Shown piece by piece: positions 21,245 through 32,410 of a stretch of DNA of 64,000 nucleotides. The stretch covers positions 279,071,658 through 279,135,657 of the forward strand of contig CM068373.1 of the NCBI GenBank assembly GCA_034769895.1, written 5' to 3'. Position numbers and translations under genes: made by a program. Numbering within the stretch: position 1 is the stretch's first letter; every line of letters starts with the position of its first letter. The DNA comes from Magicicada septendecula. Taxonomy: Eukaryota > Arthropoda > Insecta > Hemiptera > Cicadidae. The notes below the pieces were generated by a model, which was not told where the DNA came from, did no database searches, and saw only the letters and a list, made by a program, of their open reading frames with translations.

Positions 21245-23507
21245 TGTGCCGAAGTATGTTCGGCATATTTGAAAAATCGCGCGCGAGGGCCACGACCTTC
21301 GGAATTCTCGTCTACTGAGCAAAGTAGGCGCCTTAGCGAGCAGTGTTGTTGTATAGAGTAAACTAGTTGGCGGTGACCTTGACCGACAATATTTGTGTGG
21401 CAGGTTCCGGATCAGCTGATTACGTACTTTTTCCGTCTCCCTCTGAAGCCTCGTGTTTTAGCCGAGACAAATTTTCATTATTTCCTTTCTTAACTGTCGA
21501 AGTGAACACTTCGGGGACTGGAGGCTGGGACATGCATTTAGTATCTGCTTCTATTATGCAAGTTTAATTTAAAAGCGTCTCAGGTGAGCAGCTGAATTTA
21601 TTCGGCCGTTAAATTATTTAATACTGGGGTTAGCCTAATTAACTAATATGTGTATGTGTGTTGTTTGCCGAGTTTGTGTGTGTGCTTCACACGTAAATTC
21701 ATGTGTTTGCGAGTACTACAATCTTGCACTTGACTACTGGGGCTTAAATGTAAAAGAAAAATAAATATGTAGAAAGCTGATATTTAAATTGAATGTGCGA
21801 AACAGTGGTTAAAGGATTCATGGTGAATATTTAATTTTGGGAACCGTAAAAAAAGTAAAGGGGCTAATTCTTAATTCTCAAAGTTAACGAGTTAACGATT
21901 TCTATACTAATGTCATAGAGTGGTGAATATGTGCCGAGGCGAGAGTGACCGTGAGGAAGTGCTTTTCCAGACAGCCTATACATATAAAATGTGTTCTAGG
22001 ATTCTCGACCCGTCGGGAGAATGGGGTGACGACGATGACCGCCCATCTGTCATCATCAGCAGAGAGCAAGCCGTCTAGTCTCCTCCACGCCGCCAGCCCA
22101 CGTACCGCATCCAGCATAATGATTAATCCCGTCTAGAAAGGACCATCCACTCGACATTACCGGCATCACTCAGGACCGAAACTCATCCTACAGTCTGGAA
22201 ACTCAGGTGAGATCTCTCCATTATTACTAACTTCAGACACCTTCCACAGTTGTTCAGTTATAAACAGCAAAACCTGTGAACAATCTTATGAATTGTAGAC
22301 CTAAATCTGTGAACTTGTAAGTTTTGGTAGGAACATGCACCATGCAGGTGTAAAACTGTTTTTGACTGTGTAATAGGAGATCTTATTCTGATATGCCCCA
22401 TTAATTTACCTTATGAAAATTTTCTAATATTAAAATTCTTATGTAAAGGGAGATATACACGAATATATATGTATACATATATAGAACATTTAAACCAAAT
22501 TTAAATGAGGGTACTTTGTTCATAACCGGCCATGATGGGTTGCAACAGATCTTTCAAATATTCATGCATGCGGTTCCCTATTGTTACTGAGAGGATAGCT
22601 TCCTACATTCAAATAGTTTGTAAACTACACCTGAGTGAATCGGTTGTGCCAACCAGTGAGGCATACACTGGAGTTATGTTTCAGAATGATATTGGGTAAC
22701 TTTAAAAGGAAAAGTTACTTTGAAATTTTGCACGTTGATGAATCATGGTGCGAATCAAGGTGTTACTTGGGGAACTATTAATAGTAATTATTAATACCTG
22801 GGTGCTGTTACTGGAGATTGTTCACTTGATGTAAGATAATTGTCTGTCTGTGTATGTATGTAGAAGTGTGAATATATGTATGTATATGTGTATTGTCCCG
22901 ACATGGTTAGAAATAAGAGTTACTGTAGCAAGGTGTATACATATAAGATATCTCATATAATACAGTAATTGCATTGAATATATGAGATTTGACACTTACA
23001 AAGAATAATGTAATATAATATCCTACAAATTATATGTGTATATGACACTCCAAACTGTAATATAATATCCTGTGCCGGTGTTCTTAACTATAAGTACTCT
23101 AAATAAATTCTTAATATTATTAGAGAGAAATATTACAAATGAAATGTTAATGTTATTAAAAACAAAGATTATTGAGGAACATTAATCTTATTAAAAGAAA
23201 TGTTATAAAGAAATATTAAAATCATTGAAGAGAAATATTATGAAAGAACATTAATGTTGGTACAGAGAGATGTTATAAATGTATTAATTTTATTAAAGAG
23301 AGATGTTGTAAAAGAAAGATGGAAATTATAAAGAGAAAATTTTATAAACAAGAACACCAATAAACATGCAAATTCGTTATTGTTACATGAGAGTTTCATT
23401 TTCAAGTCCTGTCACCATGTATGGGCCCAGTTACAATTTTCTTCCATCTAGACCAACTGTCTGGTTTTAAAAATTAAGTTACCTACCCCCTAAAAAGGGG
23501 GGTTTCA
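21245..23507 (+). mobile_element. Solo LTR related to the Gypsy element
   Basis: Starts TGTGCCG and can form the same type of end hairpin (TGCCGAA...TTCGGCA). It ends AAAAGGGGGGTTTCA, the same terminus as the full-length element's LTR read in its own sense. Just upstream of the end it shares the phrase CAAGTCCTGTCA...GGGCC.. with those LTRs. Length is 2263 bp against 2172. Both sides are flanked by CTTT (21241-21244 and 23508-23511), a 4-bp target duplication. No internal region, so it arose by LTR-LTR recombination. The interior is diverged enough to be a sister family. An AT-rich stretch of degenerate 35-40-bp repeats (ttattaaagagaaatgttat) lies at 23110-23340. Confidence 0.85.
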
Positions 23508-23760
23508 CTTTAATTATCCCGTAACATATTTATACACACCCGCACACGTGCGTTCGCCATATGTCTACTCCTATTTTCACAACACTAATTATTTTTTTAC
23601 TGTCAAAAATTAACTTAAACTAACAAATTTAACATGTATCTTATTGTCTATGATATAATGTGTGTACCTGCCGTCTTTACTTACACAAATTGTCATTGCA
23701 ACATGCTATCATACGCTTAGCGTTAAATTACTACTTTACATGCAAATTCCACCTATTGGA

Positions 23761-23761
<1 letters not shown>

Positions 23762-23837
<76 letters not shown>

Positions 23838-23844
23838 CGCGCGC
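23762..23844. repeat. (TG)n then (CG)n microsatellite
   Basis: About 33 TG units run directly into eight CG units. Confidence 0.97.
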
Positions 23845-24069
23845 TCCAAATACTCCACAAGGTATAAAATCAGGAAGGCTGAAGATGGGAACAATACGCT
23901 TCCCGACAAGTACCAAATAAGGGAATAAAACATCTTGAGGTAAAGAATTTATAAATATTAAATATATTGTATATTCATCAAGAAATAGAGTGTAGCAAAA
24001 AGTGTTTAAATATATATAAAGAATAGTTCTTCAAATATTAAATAGGCCTACTTCTGCAAGTAAAATGTA

Positions 24070-24420
24070 TTACTGTAGTCTCGCCTGCCGTAAGTTTCAC
24101 TGATAACGTCACTATCATGGGAGGTTTATAAATGAATTAACAAATAAGCAAATTGATTCGATTTTCGATTTCATTATAAAAAATAAAGATTAACCGAATT
24201 AGTATAAAAAAATGATCGATTCAATTAGATTTAAATTATCGATGGTTTTAATTTTTTATTTATTTAATTAGTTGTTTTGACGGTTGTAGTGGAAATATTT
24301 TATGTTTATATTCGATATATTTTAATAAATTTTTAATTTTTAATAGATCATCTTGGTTTGTTTTACTTGACTTTGTTTTCTAATAAGAGTTTTCCAAACA
24401 CCTTATAAATCTACGTATAA
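24070..24420 (-). mobile_element. Possible Penelope-like 3' relic
   Basis: Plus-strand phrases cgcctgccg...gttttgacgg...ggaaatatttt...catcttg.ttgtttt follow the same order as 37465-37790, the 3' flank of the minus-strand PLE relic there. No coding part remains. Strongly diverged, so low confidence. Confidence 0.3.
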
Positions 24421-25771
24421 AAATCCTTCTATTATGATCAAATAAAATATGCGACCTTTACATATTAATACAACCTTTATTTTCGTACATGATCTTTGTT
24501 CACCTAAACATAATCCAACATTGTCAGTGAATTTCAAAATTTTTTATGTTTTAAAAGCAACTGGAAACTTTGCTTCTCTCTTTTCTCTGTAAAAATTGAA
24601 ATCACTAAAACAGAAGCTACCTTCAAGCGATACGTTCCTTAATAAAATGAATGAATTTATCGGCCAGTCCATGCCCCAAGCTACCAAAATGCAAAGTTGA
24701 ACTTTATGCATTAGTCACCGGAGTTTAATTAAAACCCACAAAACTCTAACTACTTCTACTCATTAGCAATATTTCCAGCAAACTTTTTCTACGTTTACAC
24801 CAAAATTTTATGCCCGTTAAAACCTAATAGAATTTGAGATAAACATTTTTCGGCTAAGAATACATTTGCATAATACGTAGTTTAGTAAAGAAAGCATCGC
24901 CTGTTAGAATACCACGTTTGAAAATCATTTCTCTGAGTATTATTAAAATATAACGTTTTGTTTAAAAGACTGCAGAAGACAATTTTGTCAGTATTTTTCA
25001 ACCAAAATGTCTGCTCAATACAAAGTGTAGGATATCTATTAATAAAGACGGCGAATTTAGTTATGATTTTACAAAGGTAACAGACCGCTCTGATAAGAGT
25101 GATTGGCTGTAATAATTGTTCCCAGTATTAATTGAAGACTCGTTGGGCACTTGATAAAACATATTACTAACATATACTACTTAGGTTTAAAAAAATGTTT
25201 AATTTTAAAAACACGGAAGATAATTATCTTAAAAGCATTTTATTCCATAGAGACAGATCAGTATAACAAAAAATTTCATTTAACAAATTACATTTTGTTT
25301 ATATCAGATAGGATTAATAATAAGTTAGAAAATCTAGATCTTAACACGGTATCAGTAAATAAACGTAATCTTTTGTCGTTACTGGTAAACAATAAAGGAA
25401 AATCAAGCATACTAGAAAAAAATTGAATTTATCAAATGCACTGTGCATGAATTGAAATATTCATAAACAATTTCAAAGCTTTTAGTTCGTTTTAATTTAC
25501 TGAATTGTAAATTCGGTAAAAATCGTATTGTTACGACGTTTGCATATAGCTATCGTTCTTGAACATTGAAAATGAATAATTGGACACTGGGTAAATTGCT
25601 AATTACAACTTTAATGAGAGTTTAAATGAACAAAACAATAATTAAACTCCTACTCAAACACTTTACTTCTTCTAGCTTATGATTGTCCAACACAGCCTAG
25701 TGTCATCATCATGACACAACCTGGTCTGCTGAAGGACACCTCGCCAACCGTGTCTGTCCGATGCAACCATC
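24421..25771. other. No gene seen
   Basis: Very AT-rich. A 91-codon ORF at 25151-25426 is lysine/asparagine-rich with no recognised domain. Confidence 0.55.
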
Positions 25772-26435
25772 CAGTAGTGGACTAAGGGGGGTGTTGGGGC
25801 GGCCCACCCCGGGCCTCACATAGTAGGGGGGGCTCCAGATTTGGAAAATTAAGATTAAAAGACCTACCATTTATTTAAAACCTTTCATCAGAATTTTTCC
25901 CAAACAATGGTTAATACGGAGTGCGGAAATCAGGTCAGTTACTCGAATGAACGAATTCACAAAAAAGTGCATCACATACTGCGTGAGTGAACAAAACCGT
26001 TGAGTGACATCGAAGACAACTGCACGTACAACTGTACAGATAAGTAACAGCGTGTGTTATGCCTAAAACTGCTAACTGACTTGACAAAAGATTGCCAACT
26101 ATTGTTTGCAGCAGTGATAAATTTGTTTTGCAGTATATGAGTTTATTGTATATTATAAAGTATTGTAATAAATTTAATGCAATCTATACATAATAGTACG
26201 TCCAATATTCCTTTAAACTTTGTATTTACAGTAAGAAAGTGGATTTTTATTTCAAACATACTACAGTTTTTATAAAGTTTCCTAACCAGATGTATCAATA
26301 CAGTGATTAATTAGACAATAATATATAATAGTAAAGTGTTTTTGCGATGTATTACTTAAAGATAAATTGGATTATAAACACCCGTCTTCAAAAAGAAATA
26401 CGCCATGAGCCTGCGGCGGCCTAGGTACGCCACTG
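25772..26435. mobile_element. hAT-like non-autonomous element, copy 1
   Basis: Ends are CAGTAGTGGACTAAGG on the left and, reversed, CAGTGGCGTACCTAGG on the right. They match at 11 of 16 and have the CAGTGGCGTA look of hAT terminal repeats. The interior is non-coding and AT-rich and recurs at 31800-34405, where a younger insertion interrupts it. I could not find a convincing 8-bp duplication here. Confidence 0.6.
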
Positions 26436-26539
26436 GTTGTGACGCGTAAATACATTTCGACTATCAAGTTCTCTGGTGTTCAATGAGTTATTTTACTGAT
26501 TAATTAAATCCTTAAATTTGTAGTGACCGTGAATCAATG

Positions 26540-26723
26540 AATTTTTTAGTGGATGTTCAGTGAGGATCGGTCAAAAATAACACAAATTTTAACTATTTTG
26601 CGTCGACGTTTCAACAATGTTTATTGTCATCTTCAGGTCCTGTGTATGAAATACAAAAGAAATGTCAAACACAACGGAACAATTAAATATTTGGGTGAAC
26701 GTGTTCGTGTATGTGAGTGTGTG
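26540..26723 (-). repeat. Inverted-repeat arm, left (184 bp)
   Basis: Reverse complement of 27042-27225 with few mismatches, separated by 318 bp. Each arm contains a hammerhead-like core pointing toward the outside of the pair. A Penelope-like origin is suggested by that motif, but no protein coding remains. Confidence 0.85.
26602..26636 (-). ncRNA. Hammerhead-like core in left arm
   Basis: Minus strand reads CTGAAGA, a stem GACAAT-AAAC-ATTGTT (one G-U), then GAAACGTCGACG. CTGAAGA and GAAA fit the catalytic core consensus. The expected U-H cleavage dinucleotide after stem III is not obvious. Confidence 0.4.
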
Positions 26724-27041
26724 CGTGCGTATGTATGTATCATTGTATATGTGAAGACTTATGATAGTTTGTTTACATCTTCCAATTGTCTTTAAGAAAA
26801 CGAGCAAATTGTAGTATGAGAGAACTTAATTTATATAGTATTACAATTTAAATTAATAAATGTAATGATATTTTAATTAATTAAACAAACAGTAATCAAC
26901 AATTAGATATTAGATTGGTACATAAATTGCTTATACCTACAGCAGTCAACATACAGCAAATTAAAATATATTACCTATAACTAAAACAGATTAGGGGATG
27001 TTCACTACTTAATTATTAAATTACGTAGTTTAATTAAATTA

Positions 27042-27225
27042 CACACACTCACATACACGAACACGTTCACCCAAATATTTAATTCTTCCGTTGGGTTTGA
27101 TATTTCTTTTGTATTTCATACACAGGTCCTGAAGATGACAATAAACATTGTCGAAACGTCGACGCAAAATAGTTAAAATTTGTGTTACTTTTGACCGATC
27201 CTCACTAACCATCCACTAAAAAATT
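27042..27225 (+). repeat. Inverted-repeat arm, right (184 bp)
   Basis: Partner of 26540-26723. Inner ends meet in acacacactcacatacacga and its complement; outer ends are the ccactaaaaaatt motif and its complement. The pair splits dispersed repeat A. Confidence 0.85.
27129..27164 (+). ncRNA. Hammerhead-like core in right arm
   Basis: CTGAAGA, then a perfect 6-bp stem GACAAT-AAAC-ATTGTC, then GAAACGTCGACG. It is the better-paired of the two arm copies. Stem I and cleavage site uncertain. Confidence 0.4.
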
Positions 27226-27370
27226 TACTGATTAAAATAGCGACCTACGTAACTATGTGTGCGTCCACTTTTGTGTAACTGACGAGCTTCCAATTACATG
27301 ACAATTACTATACGCAACTAAACAACAGACATGCTAATTTACAGACAGTGTAATACCGGTATATACAAAC
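27226..27370. repeat. Dispersed repeat A, right part of a split copy
   Basis: Continues repeat A (phrases acctacgtaac, tgtaactgac, ccaattacatg, cagacagtgtaata). The left part lies at 26455-26510 before the inverted pair. Confidence 0.45.
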
Positions 27371-27955
27371 TATCCCCCGTTACCGTTGAGGTAAATTGCC
27401 ACACCGCGTTAGTGGCTAGAAAAATATCCGATACTGCCACACCGTAAAGCAGATAATAAAATTGTCAGATGAACGTAAGTAAACTGCCACGCCACGACCG
27501 CGCAGGACTGCTGGTATGTGTTGTTGTTTTGTGCGCACCACGGTAACACCATAGCGAGTAGAAGAAAAAGTGAGATCACTCTGGACGCGCTATAGTCGTG
27601 AATAGGGCTAGCGGTGACCAAGTTAAACTTCGGCGCTGCGATAGCTTGTTGTAGTTGAGACGGTAAGCCTATTACCCGCGTGTAAAAAAGAGCTGTGTTT
27701 TATGTGTTGTTAAAAGTGTGTTTGTGCGTCTTATCACATATATCGTGTTTAGTTGCAATTAATTATAGGTTTGTGTGATTTACAAACATTCTGAGTAATA
27801 AACGTTTGATAATATATAGCAAAAATGCTCAAAATGTATGAATGGTTATAGTAATGATTTGTGTGTGTTATTTTTCATATAGGGTAGTTTTTAGTTTCAG
27901 TTAACAGTCCGTGTGAAAAATGTATGTAGTAGTACAATTATATAGAAGTTGTGTG

Positions 27956-28375
27956 TTAAAATATACAATAGAAATCCCGTCCTGTTTTGTACCTGGATGT
28001 AGGAATAGATATGGTAAAAATTCCTACAAAGGAAATCATTTCTTTAGACCCCCCAGGGACGAAGATCAGTTTACAAAGTGTGTGAGGGCAATTCCTAGGA
28101 AGGACAATTATTGTCTCACACATAAATCTTATATATGTCGAGTACATTTTTCTGATGATTTGATTTTGAAAGTAGATTTATTTGTTGTAAATAATAAAAA
28201 GGTTGAAATGCAAAGACTGAGATGGAGCTTAAAGCCTGGCGCGGTACCTCATATATTTCCGAACATGCCTACATATTTGACAAAGCCTCTAAAACTCCGA
28301 AAGTCACCCGCAAGAAGGCAAATACAACAAGTACAAACAGGCCAAGAAAAAACAATTCAACAAACTGTTCTGTGA
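27956..28375 (+). pseudogene. THAP DNA-binding domain of P-type transposase
   Basis: From about 27980 the frame encodes a C2CH THAP zinc finger: C-x4-C in CFVPGC, C-x2-H in ICRVHF, the conserved basic/aromatic middle, and the closing GAVPHIFP box (AVPTIF consensus). THAP domains bind the transposon ends. It lies about 400 bp inside the left terminal repeat, as expected. After the domain the frame runs into a stop at 28375, while the continuing transposase (a Q/L-rich helix) is in the +28222 frame, so one frameshift or a lost intron separates them. No confident start codon: 27920 is the first in-frame ATG. Confidence 0.85.
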
Positions 28376-28469
28376 CAGAAACAGTGAATTCAGACCATCC
28401 TCAGACCAGAACACACCAAGACGATCAACTGGATGAACAAAACCAAATCATGTTGCTGAAATGGAAAAT

Positions 28470-28991
28470 ACAAAATCTAATCTTTGGTTGTCACCAATTC
28501 TACATCGACCAGACGGGAAGATCTTTTTCCTCCAGATTTTCAGAACATTTAAAAGCCCTCACCACAAAACTACATACATTCCACATTTGCCACACATTTA
28601 CAAAACGAAAACCACAGTTACACAAACATAGAACACAACATGGAAATATTACACTACTTACCTAAAAGTAGAAAACTAAACACAGCTGAACAATTTGAAA
28701 TATACAGACATCACGCACACAACCAAACAACATATTAAATGAACACTTACATTATTGATCACATACACTATTCGATACATTGATCCAAACACACAATTTG
28801 AACCTCAGCGCCAATTCCCTCCCACCATCAACCCCCACCACACACACCAGTCCATAACCGTTATACTGTTAAAATGACATTCAGTATTTAATCCCACTGT
28901 GGAAGAGGAACATCACCTCGAAACGTTTGGGAAAGATAAATGAAAGTAAGTTCATATTGTGAAAGTTTATATATATAATAACAAAATCTAA
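28470..28991 (+). mobile_element. 5'-truncated Penelope-like element nested in the P transposon
   Basis: A 500-bp insert (28481-28980) flanked by the 11-bp direct repeat ACAAAATCTAA (28470-28480 and 28981-28991). It opens inside the GIY-YIG endonuclease domain of a PLE: FYIDQTGRSF..RF.EH (28499-28550), followed in shifted frames by TYTNIEHNMEILHYLP-like and LNTAEQFEIYRH-like sequence to about 28735. That is the PLE C terminus. A 160-bp 3' region then holds a hammerhead-like motif at 28897. PLE 5' truncation and variable target duplications are normal for target-primed insertion. Confidence 0.85.
28897..28925 (+). ncRNA. Degenerate hammerhead-like motif of the PLE
   Basis: CTGTGGA (one mismatch to CUGANGA), a stem GAGG-AACATCA-CCTC, then GAAACG. 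It lies 160 bp downstream of PLE endonuclease coding, where PLEs are known to carry hammerhead ribozymes. Confidence 0.45.
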
Positions 28992-29482
28992 CTCGTACTT
29001 TAATACGAATTAAGAATAAACTGCGTTATGAGAAAGCAAAAGTTGTTTTACTAGAAAAGAAACTTGCCAGGAAGGAGGGATAAACTCATATGAAAGAGGG
29101 ATGAAGAATTTAATTAAAAAGCAGAACATGATTGTAGATGCTATGGTTAAAAAGTCTATTTTGTCAAATTCCAAAGGAATGAGGTACTCTAATGAGCTGA
29201 TACTGGAAAGTTTGCTGCTTAAAATCAAATCTCCAAAGGGATACAGACATTCTTGCAACCTGATTTATTGCCACTTCCGTCGGAAAGCCACCTGAAAAGA
29301 CTGTGTAAAGATTTAAAATATCCATACGGGGTAAACAACGCTGTAAATGCCATATCAGAGTTTCTGCGAGAAGAGACTGATGGAAATAGATGTCTCGGAG
29401 TAGTAATATTCGAAGGGCATGCAAATTGTAAACCGAAAAGTGAATCTCCACCCACTTCTTTTGTAAATCAAATCTTTAAAAT

Positions 29483-30027
29483 GTGTATGAGATAGAAAAT
29501 GAAAACAAAGACCTAACGAAATTAATGGAGCTGCTCATAAAGGGAAAAGTAGTTTTAGAGAACTCGGAATGCTATGATTGGGCAGAGAAACTACCTGAGC
29601 TTAAAACTGGTGCTCATTTGGCAGGGTACATAGTGAGAAAACCATTTAGAATTACTGACCATGGTGACTGTGATATTATACTGAGGAACGATCGTCCTCC
29701 TAATCTACATGCTGCTGTGTGGACAAAAATAAAAGATTACGGGAACTATCGAAGAAACATCTCATTTTATGCACCCTACAAATGGTGTTTATCATATACT
29801 GTTGCAAGCAGAAACAACTGTTACAGTTAAAACTTAGTTCACCAAACAGTATGTTTGGGAATATTTTTTATGAATGTTTGGATGAAATCAAAGAAATTAA
29901 TGTGGCCGCAACGGACAGCGTAGGATGTTGCCGTGAACACACACTAGACATTGTAGGCAAGCTAATTTTCAAATATACTTCCTGTGTCGATTCTTTTTTC
30001 GTACGAAGGAAATACGTAGAGAAATGA
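29483..30027 (+). pseudogene. P-type transposase C-terminal part
   Basis: Two overlapping frames carry NSECYDWAEKLPELKTGAHLAGYIVRKP-type sequence (about 29560-29650; 'AGYI.RK' block of P/THAP9 transposases) and a C-terminal piece with CLDEIKEINVAATDSVGCC (about 29872-29930), ending at 30027. A frameshift near 29790 separates them. The right terminal repeat begins 330 bp beyond the stop. Confidence 0.65.
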
Positions 30028-30394
30028 CCAGTACAAAGTCCTCTCGGAAAAAGTAGTCCAGTACCAGTACAAAGTAGAAAATCCTCTCGGAAAATTTCGA
30101 AGTTTTCGAACTTCTGTCATCCTAGGGTGAGTATATTGTTAAATCTTATATCCTTTTGTATTTGTACGCATTGCAGTGTATCGTAAATATAATTTTAATT
30201 GCTGCAACATGTACAAACATTTCAAGACCGTTTCGAATAAGTACTATTTAATACAGAATTGTGTTTGTATTAAAACTTATCTGCGTGCTTCACGCACGCG
30301 TACACAACAACAGACGATGCTAGCGCCACGCTCCGGCAAACCACAGTAACTAGCTAAGTGATCTCACTTTCTCTTCTACTTCCTATGGTAACAC

Positions 30395-30529
30395 TATAAT
30401 CGACTGTTCAGTCATTATACTGAACACCATGTGTGTTCCGTGTTCATATATTTTATATTTATTTGCGACGTGTGTAAATTATAAGTAATTTGTTTTAATT
30501 ACCTGACGAACTTTACTAAGGGATTACAC
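30395..30529. other. Flank right of the P transposon
   Basis: Short AT-rich stretch, no gene. Confidence 0.5.
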
Positions 30530-30565
30530 CTGATGATGGGACATGTGTCCAGAAACGTAAGCGTA
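30530..30565 (+). ncRNA. Best-formed hammerhead-like core
   Basis: CTGATGA, then a 5-bp stem GGACA-TG-TGTCC, then GAAACG-TAAG-CGTA. Here stem III (ACG with CGT around TAAG) and the U-A cleavage position are all in place. Stem I pairs by only one clear base pair, so activity is doubtful. It sits exactly at the left edge of dispersed repeat B copy 2. Confidence 0.5.
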
Positions 30566-30686
30566 GGCCTACTTTGTGTTTTAATTATGGCATAATCAGT
30601 CAGCGGGCGTGCTCACAAAACATTCTTAGAAGTGGATGAAACAAGTTTACTACGTACGGGCGTCCTCTGCACGTACCTTGTTACCC

Positions 30687-30767
<81 letters not shown>

Positions 30768-31000
30768 CTGTGTTTTATATTGGTGCCGCACCAAGGAGAT
30801 AATTACTTTCACATAATTAAATTTATAGACACGAATAATAAGACAAAAATAATCTGCAACGAAATAGCATATTTTTTTTAAATCGTGTGACCTGAATAAC
30901 GTAAAATTAACACGCACCCTATGGAAATTACTACCAAGACAGGAGGGTTTTATATGTCTGTGAGAATAGATTAAAAAAAGTGTAATACTTTAATAATTTT
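30566..31000. repeat. Dispersed repeat B, copy 2
   Basis: Same landmarks and order as 19930-20330, with a much longer (CA)n at 30689-30766 (39 copies) where the first copy has 12. Confidence 0.6.
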
Positions 31001-31149
31001 AAAGGAATGAAAAGTTGTAGACACGAATATATATGCTTCGCCTTTCAACTTTTTCAAGTATTTTTTGGTACAAGTATTTGGAAGACTCTGTATGACGATG
31101 AAAGGTAATGTATTATGACTGCCAGTGTGTGTCACTGACCTGGTCACCT

Positions 31150-31230
31150 GCAGTATCGCTTTACTGGTGTTCATTAATTTATTTCACTGTGTTAAGATCG
31201 TGACCCACGTCATCCTCGTAACAAAACCCG
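31150..31230. repeat. Dispersed repeat A fragment
   Basis: Phrases actggtgttcattaatttat and gacccacgtcatcctcgtaac match the repeat A copies at 19722 and 43064. Confidence 0.4.
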
Positions 31231-31483
31231 TGAATGTAAATGGATTATAAGTAAGAAATACAGTTTAACATGGGCTTAATATACTCCACCGCTTACTGGG
31301 AAATGCACAGAAGCTGCAACTTTGTGTGCGTTCATCCGTAACGAGACGATTTCTTAACAAAACCACTGAACAAGGAATGTTACGGAGCATAACTCTCATT
31401 AAACTTCAATACGTGCTCATTCATAATAAACTAACGTACTTGAATTCTCATTCTGGTTTCTGCCTCTACTCTATTAAAGTTGC

Positions 31484-31616
<133 letters not shown>

Positions 31617-31863
31617 GCTGTACGGTTTATGTTCGTGCAAAAAATAACGGGAAATCATTGACCTCCTGACATTTCCTGTTTCATTGCTTACACAGTCTTC
31701 GTTTTTCCTTTCTTGTAATTCTGCTATTTTCATACATCTTATTTCTCCAATGTGTGCCTCTAGTTATTTATTGCCTACAACGTTCTTATGCTCCTTTCAC
31801 AGAAATAAATTGCCAAGTACTGTTTGCAGCAATGATAAATTTGATTTGCAGTATATAAGTTTA

Positions 31864-32410
31864 CTAGCAAAATACCCGTGCTTCGCTACGGAGTTTCACG
31901 TTGTACGTAATTGTACAATTATTGCTCGCTTAATAGTATAGGATTAGATAGATTGTACAAATTCTCAACTCTTAGTTTGTTTATTTACATTCATAGCAAC
32001 AGCTATTTATTATTTATTTCGAGAAAATCGTTAGAGCCGTTTCCGAAAAAAAAAAGAAATACATTTATTAAATAATTGAACTTCGAAATTTTCTCGACTG
32101 TAAGAACCTGCAAACAACGAAGTTTTTCAATTTAAAACAATGATTAAAAACTCAGAAATAAATGTATTCGGGGTTTCCAATAAACTGAGATGTCAACCAC
32201 TTCATTTACAAAGTATGCAATTCCCGCGATAAATTTCATTATTTGGTTTTTTGCCCCTTAGGAGTGAAGGTTTTTAAAACCGTTTCTTAGTGAGCACCTA
32301 AGACCTATGATGAAGCTACGTTCAAAGTTTCATTGATATCCATTCAGTGGTTACAGAGATATCGTGATCAGTGAGTCAGTTAGTGGTATTTGGCTTATAT
32401 AGATATCTAT
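31864..32410 (+). mobile_element. Unclassified interspersed repeat C, first copy
   Basis: Begins ctagcaaaatacccgtgctt and ends ggcttatatagatatctata. It shares its internal block (gccccttaggagtgaagg... to ...ccattcagtggtt, 32256-32352) and both ends with the next copy. The 'TACCCGTGCTTCGCTACGG' start is a common repeat hallmark in arthropod genomes (recollection), but I cannot name the class. No ORF. Confidence 0.55.

Larger units (their letters stand above)
28390..29495 (+). pseudogene. P-type transposase middle part, frameshifted and interrupted
   Basis: A coiled-coil-like stretch (LDEQNQIMLLKWKIQNL) ends at the PLE insertion point and resumes after it with RIKNKLRYEKAKVVLLEKK at 29003. Removing the insert and one 11-bp duplicate rejoins these in frame. 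Further blocks follow in shifting frames: YSNELILESLLLKIKSPKGY (29182-) and LPLPSESHLKRL...YPYGVN...FL (29262-). These correspond to the THAP9/P transposase region 'LL.IRSP..Y......LPLPS...L.....'. The first catalytic strand ends abnormally as GVVIFEGH where FDE is expected, and the frame stops at 29495, so the catalytic core is deleted or lost. Confidence 0.75.
27550..30386 (+). mobile_element. P-superfamily DNA transposon, decayed
   Basis: Terminal inverted repeats of 31 bp (27550-27580) and 30 bp (30357-30386) differ at three positions. Both ends abut the same 8-bp direct repeat GGTAACAC (27542-27549 and 30387-30394). 8-bp duplications, about 31-bp inverted repeats and a THAP-domain transposase are the hallmarks of the P superfamily. 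The transposase is broken by several frameshifts and by a nested Penelope-like insertion (28481-28980), so the element is dead. Confidence 0.9.

Noticed and set aside
21560..22215. Exons with donor sites CAGGTGAG
   Set aside because: Both donor-like sites fall within the solo LTR 21245-23507, and no coding frame accompanies them.
27920..28375. Host THAP-domain gene
   Set aside because: It lies inside matching terminal inverted repeats with an 8-bp duplication and is followed by P-type transposase blocks in broken frames.
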